From Chryseobacterium sp. StRB126 (GTDB lineage Bacteria; Bacteroidota; Bacteroidia; Flavobacteriales; Weeksellaceae), in NCBI RefSeq assembly GCF_000829375.1, contig NZ_AP014624.1:5394001-5458000 (forward strand): a stretch of DNA of 64,000 bases, in the 5' to 3' direction. A program made the position numbers and the translations under genes. How positions within the stretch are numbered: the first letter of the stretch is position 1; each line of letters starts with the position of its first letter. Shown here piece by piece: positions 51,740-60,763 of this stretch. The notes under the pieces were generated by a model. That model saw only the letters and a program-made list of their open reading frames with translations, was not told where the DNA came from and ran no database searches.

Positions 51740-54574
51740 TTATTTTACAATCATCTTTTGAATAGCTATTCCGGTTTCTGATTTCAAATGAACCAGATAC
51801 GTTCCCGGTGGATAATTTACCTTTAGCTCATAAGTCCCATTTTCTTTTTCCAGTTTAAACGAATCCAGCTTTTTACCCGTCATATCGAAGATCATAATTT
51901 CTCCATTTTTAGCTTTATTAAAAATCAATTTTGCTGATCCACTTTTGATAGGGTTATCTGCAATCTGAAGAGACAATTTATTTCCTGCGTTTACATCTGA
52001 AACAGATAAAGCTCCGGCATAGTTTCCAAAAATCCTGAATTCTCCAGGCTGTAACGTAATGGGAGCTATTGTAGAGCTAATATTTGAGATGGTATCATCC
52101 ATCAGATTTTTCCACTGACCAACATATGGGAAATAAGGAACCACATTTTGTGCTGCCGTAGAGTAATTGGCAAGAACTACCACGTTTTTCATTCCGTTAA
52201 TTGTGTTGTCATATACATAAATTCTTGTAATTAATCCATCAGGATCATTGGCCAGATTGTTTGATTCTATGCTATAGGTTTTTGATTTGAATATAGGATT
52301 GGTATTTCTGATATTAATAATCTTCGCCCATGTATCATAAACAGCCTTTCTGTTGGCATCGGTATCATATCCTAATGTAAAAGCTACCGGTTTTTCATCA
52401 GTTCTACATCCGTTGTTAATGCTTCCATCTGCACATCTGTTGATACTGAATTCATAACCTAATTCTCCAAACTGCCAGATCATTTTCGGACCGGGAATGG
52501 TAAAGAATGTTGCTCCAAATGTTTTCATTCTTTCTAAGGCCGTATTCAGGTTCTTTACACTATACCCTCCATTGACAGCACCATAACTCAGGTTTTTAAA
52601 CATCAGCCTTTCTTCATCATGGCTTTCACCATATCCTACTGCTCTCATACTGGTAAATCCATGAAGATTATGATTCATACGGTCATAATTGCTGTTTTCC
52701 TTATAGCCCATCGTATTCTGATTATAAGGCTCTGTCTGTTTATTCCAAAGCATCACTCCTTTTCCTTCTGCTACTCTGTAATTGGCCCATTGCAGTTCTT
52801 CCTGATCTGTTCCCAGATGTTCAAAGATCATATAAGAATTAGGATCAATTGCCCATTGCTTATCTGCATAATTCTTTAAAACATCTACTCTGTCCTGCTG
52901 ATAGCTATTGGTACAATTTTCGTCATTCTCAGAACAGTTTTGAGTAAAGCCTTTGGTTAAATCCCAACGGAAACCGTCAATATGATATTCTTTCAACCAT
53001 TGTTCAAGACATCTTTCAACGTAATATTGAGTTGAAGGACTGGAATGGTTAAAATCATTAAATACATTGTATGAATGTTTCGGCATCTGATTGAAATAAG
53101 GATTATTTGGGGCCACATCACCATAACCGTCTCCATCTGGATCTACATTCCAAAGCCTTACCAGAGGAGAACGTCCTGTGGCGTGATTAAAAGCAACATC
53201 CAGAATCACAGCAATCCCGTTCTGATGGCATAGATCTACAAATTCTTTAAATTTTTCCGGAGTTCCATAGGCTTTATCTAAGGCATAATGAAAGGAAGTA
53301 TTGTATCCCCAGGAAAGATTTCCATCAAACTCCATAATAGGAAGTAATTCAATGGCATTGATTTTTAGGTTTTTTAAATAAGAAATTTTATTAATCAAAG
53401 ACTGCCAGTTTTTTTCCTGTGTAAAATCTCTTAACAAGAGCTCATATACCACAAGATCTTCTTTTGCGGGTCTCTGAAAATTACCCACCTGCCAGTTATA
53501 AGGAGCTTGTCCTGTTTTGAATGTTGAAACTTCAAAACCCTGCCCTGCCGGAAATGCCGGAAGATTCGGATAAGTAGAAGAGGAAATCCATGGATCATCA
53601 TAAGACGATAAGATCTGAGGAGAATAAGGGTCAGCCACTTTTTTCAAATCATTCGTTCTGTACTGAAAGGTATACAGCTGTTGCGGAGTTAATCCATTCA
53701 TTTCAATCCAGTAAAGATCCGGATTTGCAGTATCCTTTTTCATCAGATATGTATCATTCACTGTCCAGTTATTGAAACTACCGATTACGTGAACAAAGTT
53801 TTTGTGGGGAGCATACAAAGCCAGACCAATCTTTGTAGGATCTGTAGGATCATAATTTATTCCTTGTTTAATCCAATTCGGAATGGCTTCAGAAACCACA
53901 CTTCGGGGAACCTGTAGAATGAAAGTTGCGCTTTTAGAATTGTTTCCTTCTGTCGCAATAAGTTCCATGTTCGAATCCTGTGAAACCGTATAATTATAGG
54001 AGTAAGATTGAGATGGTATAGAACTAGAGTTCACCACAATTCCATTAGCTTTAAGCTGAAAAGTAGTATTTACATTTGTTGCTGCTGTAATGTTGACAGA
54101 ATTTCCAGCTGGAACTGAGGTAAGACTGTTTGCAACAGGATTTGTCAAGTTTAAACTCAGGATTCCTACATTGACAAAAATATCGGGTGAAGTTTGATGT
54201 GATCCGGTCTTATCTTTTAATAAAAACCCAAATCTCCCAATTCCGGTTCTTCCAAAAAAGGTTGTTGGTGTAAATGTCAGTGAATATGTATCATTAACAG
54301 GATTGTAAATAAGCTTATTGAGGTCATTAGAATTGTTCCAGTTTCCATTGGTAGGACAATTCTGACTGTTCTGATAATTAGCATCAAAAGACCAGGACCA
54401 GATGTAAATTGAATTATCAGCTAATCCCCAAGCCGATTCATCAATCTGATCTCCGGAAATTGTAAGGGTAATTGCATCTGTTTCATTAAATGGATTGGGA
54501 GAAATCGTATAGTTGATCTGCCCCCAAACAACCATTGTAATGAATAGCAAAACAACAGAATAGAACTTTTTCAT
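51740..54574 (-). CDS. Secreted GH13 alpha-amylase family enzyme with T9SS type A signal
   Basis: A 944-residue extracellular glycan hydrolase. Signal peptide about 1-18, N-terminal Ig-like regions, a CBM48/E-set-like domain (about 250-330, HKNFVHVIGSFNNWTVND) and a GH13 TIM barrel (about 370-760). Catalytic residues can be read in GFRWDLTKGF (nucleophile Asp), YMIFEHLG (acid/base Glu) and GYGESHDEER (Asp stabiliser). The C-terminal T9SS type A domain (about 870-944) ends YLVHLKSETGIAIQKMIVK. Likely acts on starch, glycogen or branched maltodextrins. Confidence 0.92.
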   Translation of the reverse strand: MKKFYSVVLLFITMVVWGQINYTISPNPFNETDAITLTISGDQIDESAWGLADNSIYIWSWSFDANYQNSQNCPTNGNWNNSNDLNKLIYNPVNDTYSLTFTPTTFFGRTGIGRFGFLLKDKTGSHQTSPDIFVNVGILSLNLTNPVANSLTSVPAGNSVNITAATNVNTTFQLKANGIVVNSSSIPSQSYSYNYTVSQDSNMELIATEGNNSKSATFILQVPRSVVSEAIPNWIKQGINYDPTDPTKIGLALYAPHKNFVHVIGSFNNWTVNDTYLMKKDTANPDLYWIEMNGLTPQQLYTFQYRTNDLKKVADPYSPQILSSYDDPWISSSTYPNLPAFPAGQGFEVSTFKTGQAPYNWQVGNFQRPAKEDLVVYELLLRDFTQEKNWQSLINKISYLKNLKINAIELLPIMEFDGNLSWGYNTSFHYALDKAYGTPEKFKEFVDLCHQNGIAVILDVAFNHATGRSPLVRLWNVDPDGDGYGDVAPNNPYFNQMPKHSYNVFNDFNHSSPSTQYYVERCLEQWLKEYHIDGFRWDLTKGFTQNCSENDENCTNSYQQDRVDVLKNYADKQWAIDPNSYMIFEHLGTDQEELQWANYRVAEGKGVMLWNKQTEPYNQNTMGYKENSNYDRMNHNLHGFTSMRAVGYGESHDEERLMFKNLSYGAVNGGYSVKNLNTALERMKTFGATFFTIPGPKMIWQFGELGYEFSINRCADGSINNGCRTDEKPVAFTLGYDTDANRKAVYDTWAKIINIRNTNPIFKSKTYSIESNNLANDPDGLITRIYVYDNTINGMKNVVVLANYSTAAQNVVPYFPYVGQWKNLMDDTISNISSTIAPITLQPGEFRIFGNYAGALSVSDVNAGNKLSLQIADNPIKSGSAKLIFNKAKNGEIMIFDMTGKKLDSFKLEKENGTYELKVNYPPGTYLVHLKSETGIAIQKMIVK

Positions 54575-54660
54575 ATCTTTATTTTTATCGAATATAATAT
54601 TAATTTTTCTTTACGTGAATGATTTTATTTTATTTAACCATAGATACCCAGTCAAATCAA

Positions 54661-54693
54661 AAAAAAGACCCATGAAAAATTTCATGAGCCTTT
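54661..54693 (-). terminator. Terminator after the FISUMP-domain gene
   Basis: CATGAAA (54671-54677) pairs with TTTCATG (54680-54686), extended by wobble pairs to AAAG/CTTT. A run of eight T follows on the minus strand. Confidence 0.7.
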
Positions 54694-54770
54694 CAATAAA
54701 AGTAATTGTAATGAACTATACCGTATGTAACGGAAATCTAGCCTATATATTGATTCAAATGTTAAAAAAA

Positions 54771-55802
54771 TTAATTTTTCATAATTTTCTTAACTACAGA
54801 TTCTCCGTTCTTTAATTTTAACTCTATCATATATAACCCTGAAGGAAGGCTATTCATATCAATCTGACCATCTGAAAATAACACTACTACACGTTCTCCG
54901 ACAGCGTTAATCATCTTTACTTCTTCAATCATAGAATCACTTTTGAGTGTAAGAATTCCTTTGACTGGATTTGGATATACATTAACTGCCGATTTGTTTA
55001 GAATAATATCTGATGTACCCAAGCCTGCCTCTGTTTTAATACATCTTACTGATGAGCCTTGCCCTCGTGAAGCTCCTGCTGCTGCATTAGCTACTGTTGC
55101 ACCAATGTACAAATATTTACCCCCGATTCCTGCAGCAGTAGAACTCCAGAAATATCCTCTTTTTCCAACAAATGTAAAACCACCATCTGAACTGCTGCGA
55201 TAGCCTCCCATTGGCAGCTTTAAATTTCCACCATAAGCCTTTGCAGGAGAAATAATATTCTCCCCCTGAGCAATATTTTCCCAATCTGTTTGGGAAGGAA
55301 GTTTCCACCCCAAGCCAACTGCTTTGCAGGGATCAATTCCCACTGTTTCTGTAACATCAGATAGTCCTGTACCTGTCCATTTATCGTCTGCTCCGTTAGA
55401 TGCCCACCATGCTGGCGTCCCTGTGATAAAAGAATCCGTTCCTTGCAATCCTTCGGGAGTATTATCAGAAGGAGGAGATATTACGGAAGAGTTTCTCAAC
55501 TGATGTCCATCATCCCATCTTCCCCATTGAAACATATCCCCATAAGACTGTTCGTCATCTAAAGACTCTGCTACTCTTCCACTTCCAAGGTTTTGCTGAA
55601 GCCAGATATTTCCATCTGCTGCTCTTACGGTAGTATAGGTAACTGGCTGCCCACGATAGGTAAAGGTTACACATCCCCAATCACCAACATTATTTCCAGG
55701 ATCAGTATTATTGCAGCCTTGTTGGGCACTTAATGCACTTCCAGCCATCAGCATAATCCCTATTCCCAGATTTCGTACTGCAAAAGATAAATCTCCAATC
55801 AT
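54771..55802 (-). CDS. Secreted FISUMP-domain protein with T9SS type A signal
   Basis: A 343-residue secreted protein with signal peptide (about 1-26, ending LSA). The FISUMP (Fibrobacter succinogenes major paralogue) domain spans about 55-255: ADGNIWLQQNLGSGRVAESL, WGRWDDGHQ, LGWKLPSQTDWENI and YFWSSTAAGIGGKYLYIG. The C-terminal T9SS signal (about 268-343, NVYPNPVKGILTLKS...YMIELKLKNGESVVKKIMKN) shows export and surface attachment. The role is probably surface or adhesive; no enzyme motif is seen. Confidence 0.9.
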   Translation of the reverse strand: MIGDLSFAVRNLGIGIMLMAGSALSAQQGCNNTDPGNNVGDWGCVTFTYRGQPVTYTTVRAADGNIWLQQNLGSGRVAESLDDEQSYGDMFQWGRWDDGHQLRNSSVISPPSDNTPEGLQGTDSFITGTPAWWASNGADDKWTGTGLSDVTETVGIDPCKAVGLGWKLPSQTDWENIAQGENIISPAKAYGGNLKLPMGGYRSSSDGGFTFVGKRGYFWSSTAAGIGGKYLYIGATVANAAAGASRGQGSSVRCIKTEAGLGTSDIILNKSAVNVYPNPVKGILTLKSDSMIEEVKMINAVGERVVVLFSDGQIDMNSLPSGLYMIELKLKNGESVVKKIMKN

Positions 55803-55924
55803 AAATATTATTTTTATTTATTCTAAATTTAATTTAATTTTGCGCAAAAGTCCCTTACTAAATTAAATTCGGGTTATCATTCCCCACCTTTTAGTTATCC
55901 TATAAGAGTACTTTAAATGATACT

Positions 55925-56818
55925 ATGACTGCAAAAATGTGTTGTATGGGGAATCAACAAAAAAATGAGATCGTTTTCAAATCGGAGAATATTGAAATTA
56001 CCACGCAGGATTCATCAGCATTTGAAGGGGCTTCAAGATCATACCTTCTGGAATCCTCATCTAGTTTTAATCTTCTGTTCTTATTAAGTCCGGACATTCA
56101 TTTGAAGGCTCATGATTATGATACAGAATTCATATTCAAAAAAAATCAATACATCCTTCATTATTCACCAAAGAAAAGCAAAGCTGAATTATGGACAGAC
56201 AGTGAAGAACCTCTGAAATATCTGCATATTCAACTCAATTACCAGTACATTTCAAATCTTATTAATCCGGAAATGAACGGAGAGGGAGCCGAAATTTTGG
56301 AAAATATGATCCATAACAACTTCGTCTTTCTTCAAAAAGCCACTCCTCCCAACATGACAGTTGAAATGCATATTATATTAAAAGAGATTTTAAGCTATTC
56401 TAAAAAAGGTGTGATGCAGAAACTGTTTATTGAAGCCAATATTATCAAGTTGCTGCTTCTCATTTTTGAACAGTTTAATGAAAAAAATAATTTTGAAACA
56501 GCATCAAAGACTCCTGAAATTATTAAAAAATTCATTGATGAAAATTATCATCGGAATATTAAAGCAGAGGAAATCGGAAAATGGATAGGAGTAAATCAAA
56601 ACCTCATCAGAAAAGAGTTCAAAGCAGAATTCCATACAACAATCAACCATTACATCTCTGAGTTGAGAATGCTGAAAGCCAGGAAACTTATTACGGATAA
56701 GGACATTATGATTAAAGAAATAGCCATTGAATGCGGCTATGAATATCTACAGAATTTTACCCGTGCCTTTAAAAAGAAGTTTGGTGTATCTCCGGAACAT
56801 CTGAGAAATAATAAATAG
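55925..56818 (+). CDS. AraC family transcriptional regulator
   Basis: A 297-residue regulator with an effector-type N-terminal region (about 15-185) and a C-terminal double HTH (about 200-295). The HTH contains KAEEIGKWIGVNQNLIRKEFKAEF and IKEIAIECGYEYLQNFTRAFKKKFGVSPEHLRN, the AraC signature. Divergent from the FISUMP T9SS gene across 122 bp, which it may regulate. Effector unknown. Followed by a short hairpin. Confidence 0.92.
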   Translation: MTAKMCCMGNQQKNEIVFKSENIEITTQDSSAFEGASRSYLLESSSSFNLLFLLSPDIHLKAHDYDTEFIFKKNQYILHYSPKKSKAELWTDSEEPLKYLHIQLNYQYISNLINPEMNGEGAEILENMIHNNFVFLQKATPPNMTVEMHIILKEILSYSKKGVMQKLFIEANIIKLLLLIFEQFNEKNNFETASKTPEIIKKFIDENYHRNIKAEEIGKWIGVNQNLIRKEFKAEFHTTINHYISELRMLKARKLITDKDIMIKEIAIECGYEYLQNFTRAFKKKFGVSPEHLRNNK

Positions 56819-56820
56819 AA

Positions 56821-56847
56821 AAACCGCCTAAAAAAATTAAGCGGTTT
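56821..56847 (+). terminator. Hairpin after the AraC-type gene
   Basis: AAACCGC (56821-56827) pairs with GCGGTTT (56841-56847); inner TAA/TTA pairs are also possible. The T tail on the plus strand is weak (ATATATG). Confidence 0.6.
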
Positions 56848-56911
56848 ATATATGTTGTTTTGCTTTGATATTGCTTTTTCAGAATTCAGGTGAAAAAGCA
56901 ATGACAATCAA

Positions 56912-57196
56912 TTAATGATGATGTCCGTGATCGTGTAGGAAAGGTCCGTTTCCTTTAGGCTGGTTGTAGATTATTTCTACACCTTCCTGCTCAGTAATAA
57001 GCTTTCTTCTGATATCTTCAGGATCGAAAGGCTTCACTTTTCCGAAGTACTCTTTCAAACCTTCAGTTAGCCACATTGGGATTACTAATCCGAAGAACAT
57101 AAAAATACACCAGAATCCTACTAGGAACATAGTAATGAAAAATACGGTCCAAAGGAACTGGTAGAACGGCCAAAATGCTGATAAAATAGTTATCAT
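56912..57196 (-). CDS. Small membrane protein with His-rich C-terminus
   Basis: A 94-residue protein with two adjacent hydrophobic helices (about 5-25 and 25-45), a soluble part (PFDPEDIRRKLITEQEGVEIIYNQPKGNGPF) and a C-terminal HDHGHHH that could bind metal. ATG at 57196 is chosen; an upstream TTG would add 7 residues. No family recognised. It lies between the AraC-type gene and the class I fumarase gene. Function unknown. Confidence 0.7.
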   Translation of the reverse strand: MITILSAFWPFYQFLWTVFFITMFLVGFWCIFMFFGLVIPMWLTEGLKEYFGKVKPFDPEDIRRKLITEQEGVEIIYNQPKGNGPFLHDHGHHH

Positions 57197-57368
57197 TCTC
57201 TTAAAGATTTTAGGCAAAAATAAAGCTTTTTTCCTTTTTACACAAAAGATACAGGCTCTATTTTTAAATTTATTTTAATTCTATATAGATTTTGAGGCGA
57301 TGAGAAAGGAGATTTTAGACTTATATAATGATCTCATACCTCCATTCTCATGGTCTTTTTTTATCTGA

Positions 57369-58976
57369 TTAATGAGCAAGATCTGCAAAGAAATCGTTTC
57401 CTTTGTCATCCGTAATAATGAATGCAGGGAAATCTTTCACTTCAATTTTTCTTACTGCTTCCATTCCTAATTCCGGGAAATCTACTATATCTACAGATAC
57501 AATATTATCCTTTGCCAAGATTGCTGCAGGCCCACCGATAGATCCAAGATAGAAACCTCCGTATTTGTTACAAGCATTGGTAACATCTTTACTTCTGTTT
57601 CCTTTTGCCAGCATAATCATACTTCCACCATGGCTTTGGAATTCATCTACATAAACGTCCATTCTTCCTGCTGTTGTTGGCCCGAAGCTTCCTGAAGCCA
57701 TTCCTTCCGGTGTTTTTGCCGGTCCTGCATAGTAGATTGGGTGATTTTTGAAGTATTCCGGCATCGGTTTACCGCTGTCGATAATTTCTTTGATCTTAGC
57801 GTGAGCAATATCTCTTGCTACGATTAATGTCCCGTTAAGTTTTAGTCTTGTTTTGATTGGATATTTTGAAAGTTCAGCTAAAATTTCTGGCATTGGCTTA
57901 TTCAAATTAACTTCAACAGCTTCTTCTAGATGTGGTGGCGTTGCTGGTAAGAATCTTTTTGGATCTTGCTCCAACTGCTCAAGGAAGATCCCTTCTTTTG
58001 TAATTTTTCCTTTGATATTTCTATCTGCTGAACATGAAACTCCCATTCCTACCGGACAAGATGCTGCGTGTCTAGGAAGTCTGATTACTCTTACATCGTG
58101 AGTAAGGTATTTTCCACCAAACTGTGCTCCGATAGCACTTTCCTGACAGATCTTCTGAACTTTAGCTTCCCATTCAAGGTCTCTGAAAGCCTGTCCGGCT
58201 TCATTTCCTTCTGTTGGAAGATTATCAAAATACTTTGCAGAAGCTTTTTTCACCGCTGCAAGATTAGCTTCAGCAGAAGTTCCTCCAATGACTAATGCCA
58301 GGTGATAGGGCGGGCAAGCTGCTGTTCCAAGATCAGAAATCTTTTCCTTCACGAATTCTTCAAGAGACTTTTCGTTCAATAAAGATTTTGTCTTTTGGTA
58401 AAGGAAGGTTTTGTTAGCAGAACCCCCTCCTTTTGTTAAGAATAAGAACTCATAATAATCTCCTTTTTTAGCATAGATATCAATCTGTGCCGGAAGGTTT
58501 GATCCTGAATTTTTCTCTTCAAACATCGTTAAAGGAACGACTTGAGAATATCTTAAGTTTCTTTTTTGGTAAGTATTGTAGATTCCACGGCTTAAGAATT
58601 CACCGTCATCCACTCCAGTGTATACGTTTTCTCCTTTTTTACCCATTACGATTGCCGTTCCTGTATCCTGGCAAGAAGGAAGAGCTCCTTCAACCGCTAC
58701 AGCAGCATTTTGTAATAAGTTATAGGCAACGAATCTGTCATTGTCGGTAGCTTCAGGATCATCAATGATTCTTTTAAGGCTTTCAAGGTGGGAAGAACGC
58801 AGCATGAAAGAAACGTCCGCCATAGCCTCTTCAGCCAATAATTCCAACCCTTTTGGATCAACAGTTAGAATTTCTCTGTCTCCCAGTTTTTCAATCTTTA
58901 CATAATCTGATGTAAGCTTTTTATACACCGTATCATCTTTCTGAATTGGATACGGATCCTGATATCTAAATTCCAT
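57369..58976 (-). CDS. Fumarate hydratase class I (4Fe-4S)
   Basis: A 535-residue iron-sulfur fumarase of the two-domain FumA/FumB type, hydrating fumarate to malate. Cluster-binding cysteines are in [12 protein letters not shown] (about 99), [14 protein letters not shown] (about 308-317) and near [13 protein letters not shown] / NACNKYGG (about 467). It is oxygen-labile by family. Divergent from the cluster-free class II fumC, so the cell has both forms. ATG start after a TAnnTTTG box. Confidence 0.93.
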   Translation of the reverse strand: MEFRYQDPYPIQKDDTVYKKLTSDYVKIEKLGDREILTVDPKGLELLAEEAMADVSFMLRSSHLESLKRIIDDPEATDNDRFVAYNLLQNAAVAVEGALPSCQDTGTAIVMGKKGENVYTGVDDGEFLSRGIYNTYQKRNLRYSQVVPLTMFEEKNSGSNLPAQIDIYAKKGDYYEFLFLTKGGGSANKTFLYQKTKSLLNEKSLEEFVKEKISDLGTAACPPYHLALVIGGTSAEANLAAVKKASAKYFDNLPTEGNEAGQAFRDLEWEAKVQKICQESAIGAQFGGKYLTHDVRVIRLPRHAASCPVGMGVSCSADRNIKGKITKEGIFLEQLEQDPKRFLPATPPHLEEAVEVNLNKPMPEILAELSKYPIKTRLKLNGTLIVARDIAHAKIKEIIDSGKPMPEYFKNHPIYYAGPAKTPEGMASGSFGPTTAGRMDVYVDEFQSHGGSMIMLAKGNRSKDVTNACNKYGGFYLGSIGGPAAILAKDNIVSVDIVDFPELGMEAVRKIEVKDFPAFIITDDKGNDFFADLAH

Positions 58977-58994
58977 TCAATTTTTTTGTTTGTA

Positions 58995-59002
58995 CAAAAA
59001 TA
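58995..59002 (-). promoter_or_regulatory. Putative promoter -7 box for the class I fumarase gene
   Basis: Minus-strand TATTTTTG matches TAnnTTTG, 18 bases before the ATG. No TTG at the -33 distance. Confidence 0.4.
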
Positions 59003-59174
59003 CGGCTTCCATTAAAAAAAGATGAGTAAAATCAGTCATTAAAATTGATATTTATAATGATTATAAATTGCGGGTTTATGAGTTTATAAGTACCTTTATA
59101 CTAACTAAATAATGAAGTGGCAAAAGGCAAAAAAGCAACTTCAAAATTAAAAAGACTATAAAATTTCAACCACA

Positions 59175-60569
59175 ATGAATTACAGAATTGAAAAAGACAC
59201 CATGGGAGAAGTGCAGGTCCCTGCAGATAAACTTTGGGGTGCACAGACCGAACGTTCAAGAAATAATTTCAAAATTGGTCCTGAAGGTTCTATGCCTCAT
59301 GAGATCATTGAAGCCTTTGCTTATTTAAAGAAGGCTGCAGCTTACACCAATACAGATTTAGGAGTACTTTCGGCTGAAAAAAGAGATATGATCGCTAAGG
59401 TTTGTGATGAAATTCTTGAGGGCAAATTAAATGATCAGTTCCCTTTAGTGATCTGGCAAACCGGTTCCGGAACTCAATCCAACATGAACGTTAATGAAGT
59501 GGTTTCTAATCGTGCCCATGTTAATAATGGCGGAACTTTAGGTGAAAAATCTGAAATTCATCCAAATGATGATGTGAATAAATCTCAGTCATCCAATGAT
59601 ACTTATCCAACAGCAATGCATATTGCAGCCTATAAAAAAGTAGTGGAAGTGACTATTCCTGCTGTTGAAAAGCTGAAAAATACCATTGCTGAAAAAGCCA
59701 AAGCCTTCAAAGATGTAGTGAAAATCGGAAGGACCCACCTGATGGATGCTACTCCATTGACTTTAGGACAGGAGTTCTCAGGTTATGTTGCTCAACTGGA
59801 ATTCGGACTAAGAGCTTTAAAAAATACCTTACCTCATCTTTCTGAGCTTGCATTGGGAGGTACCGCAGTAGGAACAGGATTGAATACTCCAAATGGTTAT
59901 GATGTAAAAGTAGCTGAATACATTGCAGAATTCACCAACCATCCGTTCATCACCGCTGAAAATAAGTTTGAAGCATTAGCAGCACACGATGCTATTGTTG
60001 AAAGCCATGGAGCATTAAAGCAACTTGCTGTTTCTCTATACAAAATTGCTCAGGATATCAGATTACTGGCTTCCGGACCTCGTTCCGGAATCGGAGAGAT
60101 CCACATCCCTGAAAATGAACCGGGATCATCCATCATGCCTGGAAAAGTAAATCCTACTCAAAACGAAGCTCTGACAATGGTCTGCGCTCAGGTTCTTGGA
60201 AATGACACTACTATTTCATTTGCCGGAACTCAAGGGAATTATGAACTGAATGTTTTCAAACCGGTGATGGCTTACAACTTCCTGCAATCTGCACAACTTA
60301 TTGCTGATGCATGTATTTCATTCAATGACCACTGTGCTGTAGGTATTGAACCGAACCATGAGAGAATTAAAGAGCTTGTAGCTAAATCTTTAATGCTTGT
60401 AACGGCTTTAAATACTCATATCGGGTATGAAAATGCTGCCAAAATTGCAAAAACTGCTCATAAAAACGGGACAACGTTGAAAGAGGAAGCAATTAATCTT
60501 GGATTGTTAACCGCAGAACAGTTTGATGAATGGGTAAAACCGGAAGATATGGTGGGTAGCCTAAAATAG
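59175..60569 (+). CDS. fumC: Fumarate hydratase class II
   Basis: A 464-residue cluster-free fumarase of the TCA cycle. Substrate and catalytic segments are visible: [13 protein letters not shown] (about 98-110), [21 protein letters not shown] (about 129-149), [17 protein letters not shown] (about 185-201) and the superfamily signature [15 protein letters not shown] (about 317-331). ATG start, normal length, terminator directly downstream. It is insensitive to oxidative cluster damage, which makes it complementary to the divergent class I enzyme. Confidence 0.97.
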   Translation: MNYRIEKDTMGEVQVPADKLWGAQTERSRNNFKIGPEGSMPHEIIEAFAYLKKAAAYTNTDLGVLSAEKRDMIAKVCDEILEGKLNDQFPLVIWQTGSGTQSNMNVNEVVSNRAHVNNGGTLGEKSEIHPNDDVNKSQSSNDTYPTAMHIAAYKKVVEVTIPAVEKLKNTIAEKAKAFKDVVKIGRTHLMDATPLTLGQEFSGYVAQLEFGLRALKNTLPHLSELALGGTAVGTGLNTPNGYDVKVAEYIAEFTNHPFITAENKFEALAAHDAIVESHGALKQLAVSLYKIAQDIRLLASGPRSGIGEIHIPENEPGSSIMPGKVNPTQNEALTMVCAQVLGNDTTISFAGTQGNYELNVFKPVMAYNFLQSAQLIADACISFNDHCAVGIEPNHERIKELVAKSLMLVTALNTHIGYENAAKIAKTAHKNGTTLKEEAINLGLLTAEQFDEWVKPEDMVGSLK

Positions 60570-60597
60570 TTTTGATTTCCTCTCTGAATTAAATGAT

Positions 60598-60632
60598 AAA
60601 AAGAGATTGTTCTAAGAGCAATCTCTTTTTTT
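60598..60632 (+). terminator. Terminator after fumC
   Basis: AAAAAGAGATTG (60598-60609) pairs with CAATCTCTTTTT (60619-60630), followed by TT. Confidence 0.9.
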
Positions 60633-60763
60633 GCATTTAGTTGTATCTACGTAAAAAAGGCAATGTAAAAAAATCAAAAAACAATACTTTAAAAAATAAA
60701 ATAAATAACATAATAAAATTATTTATAAATTTATATCAAAACTAAAAACCTAAATCTCAAGAT

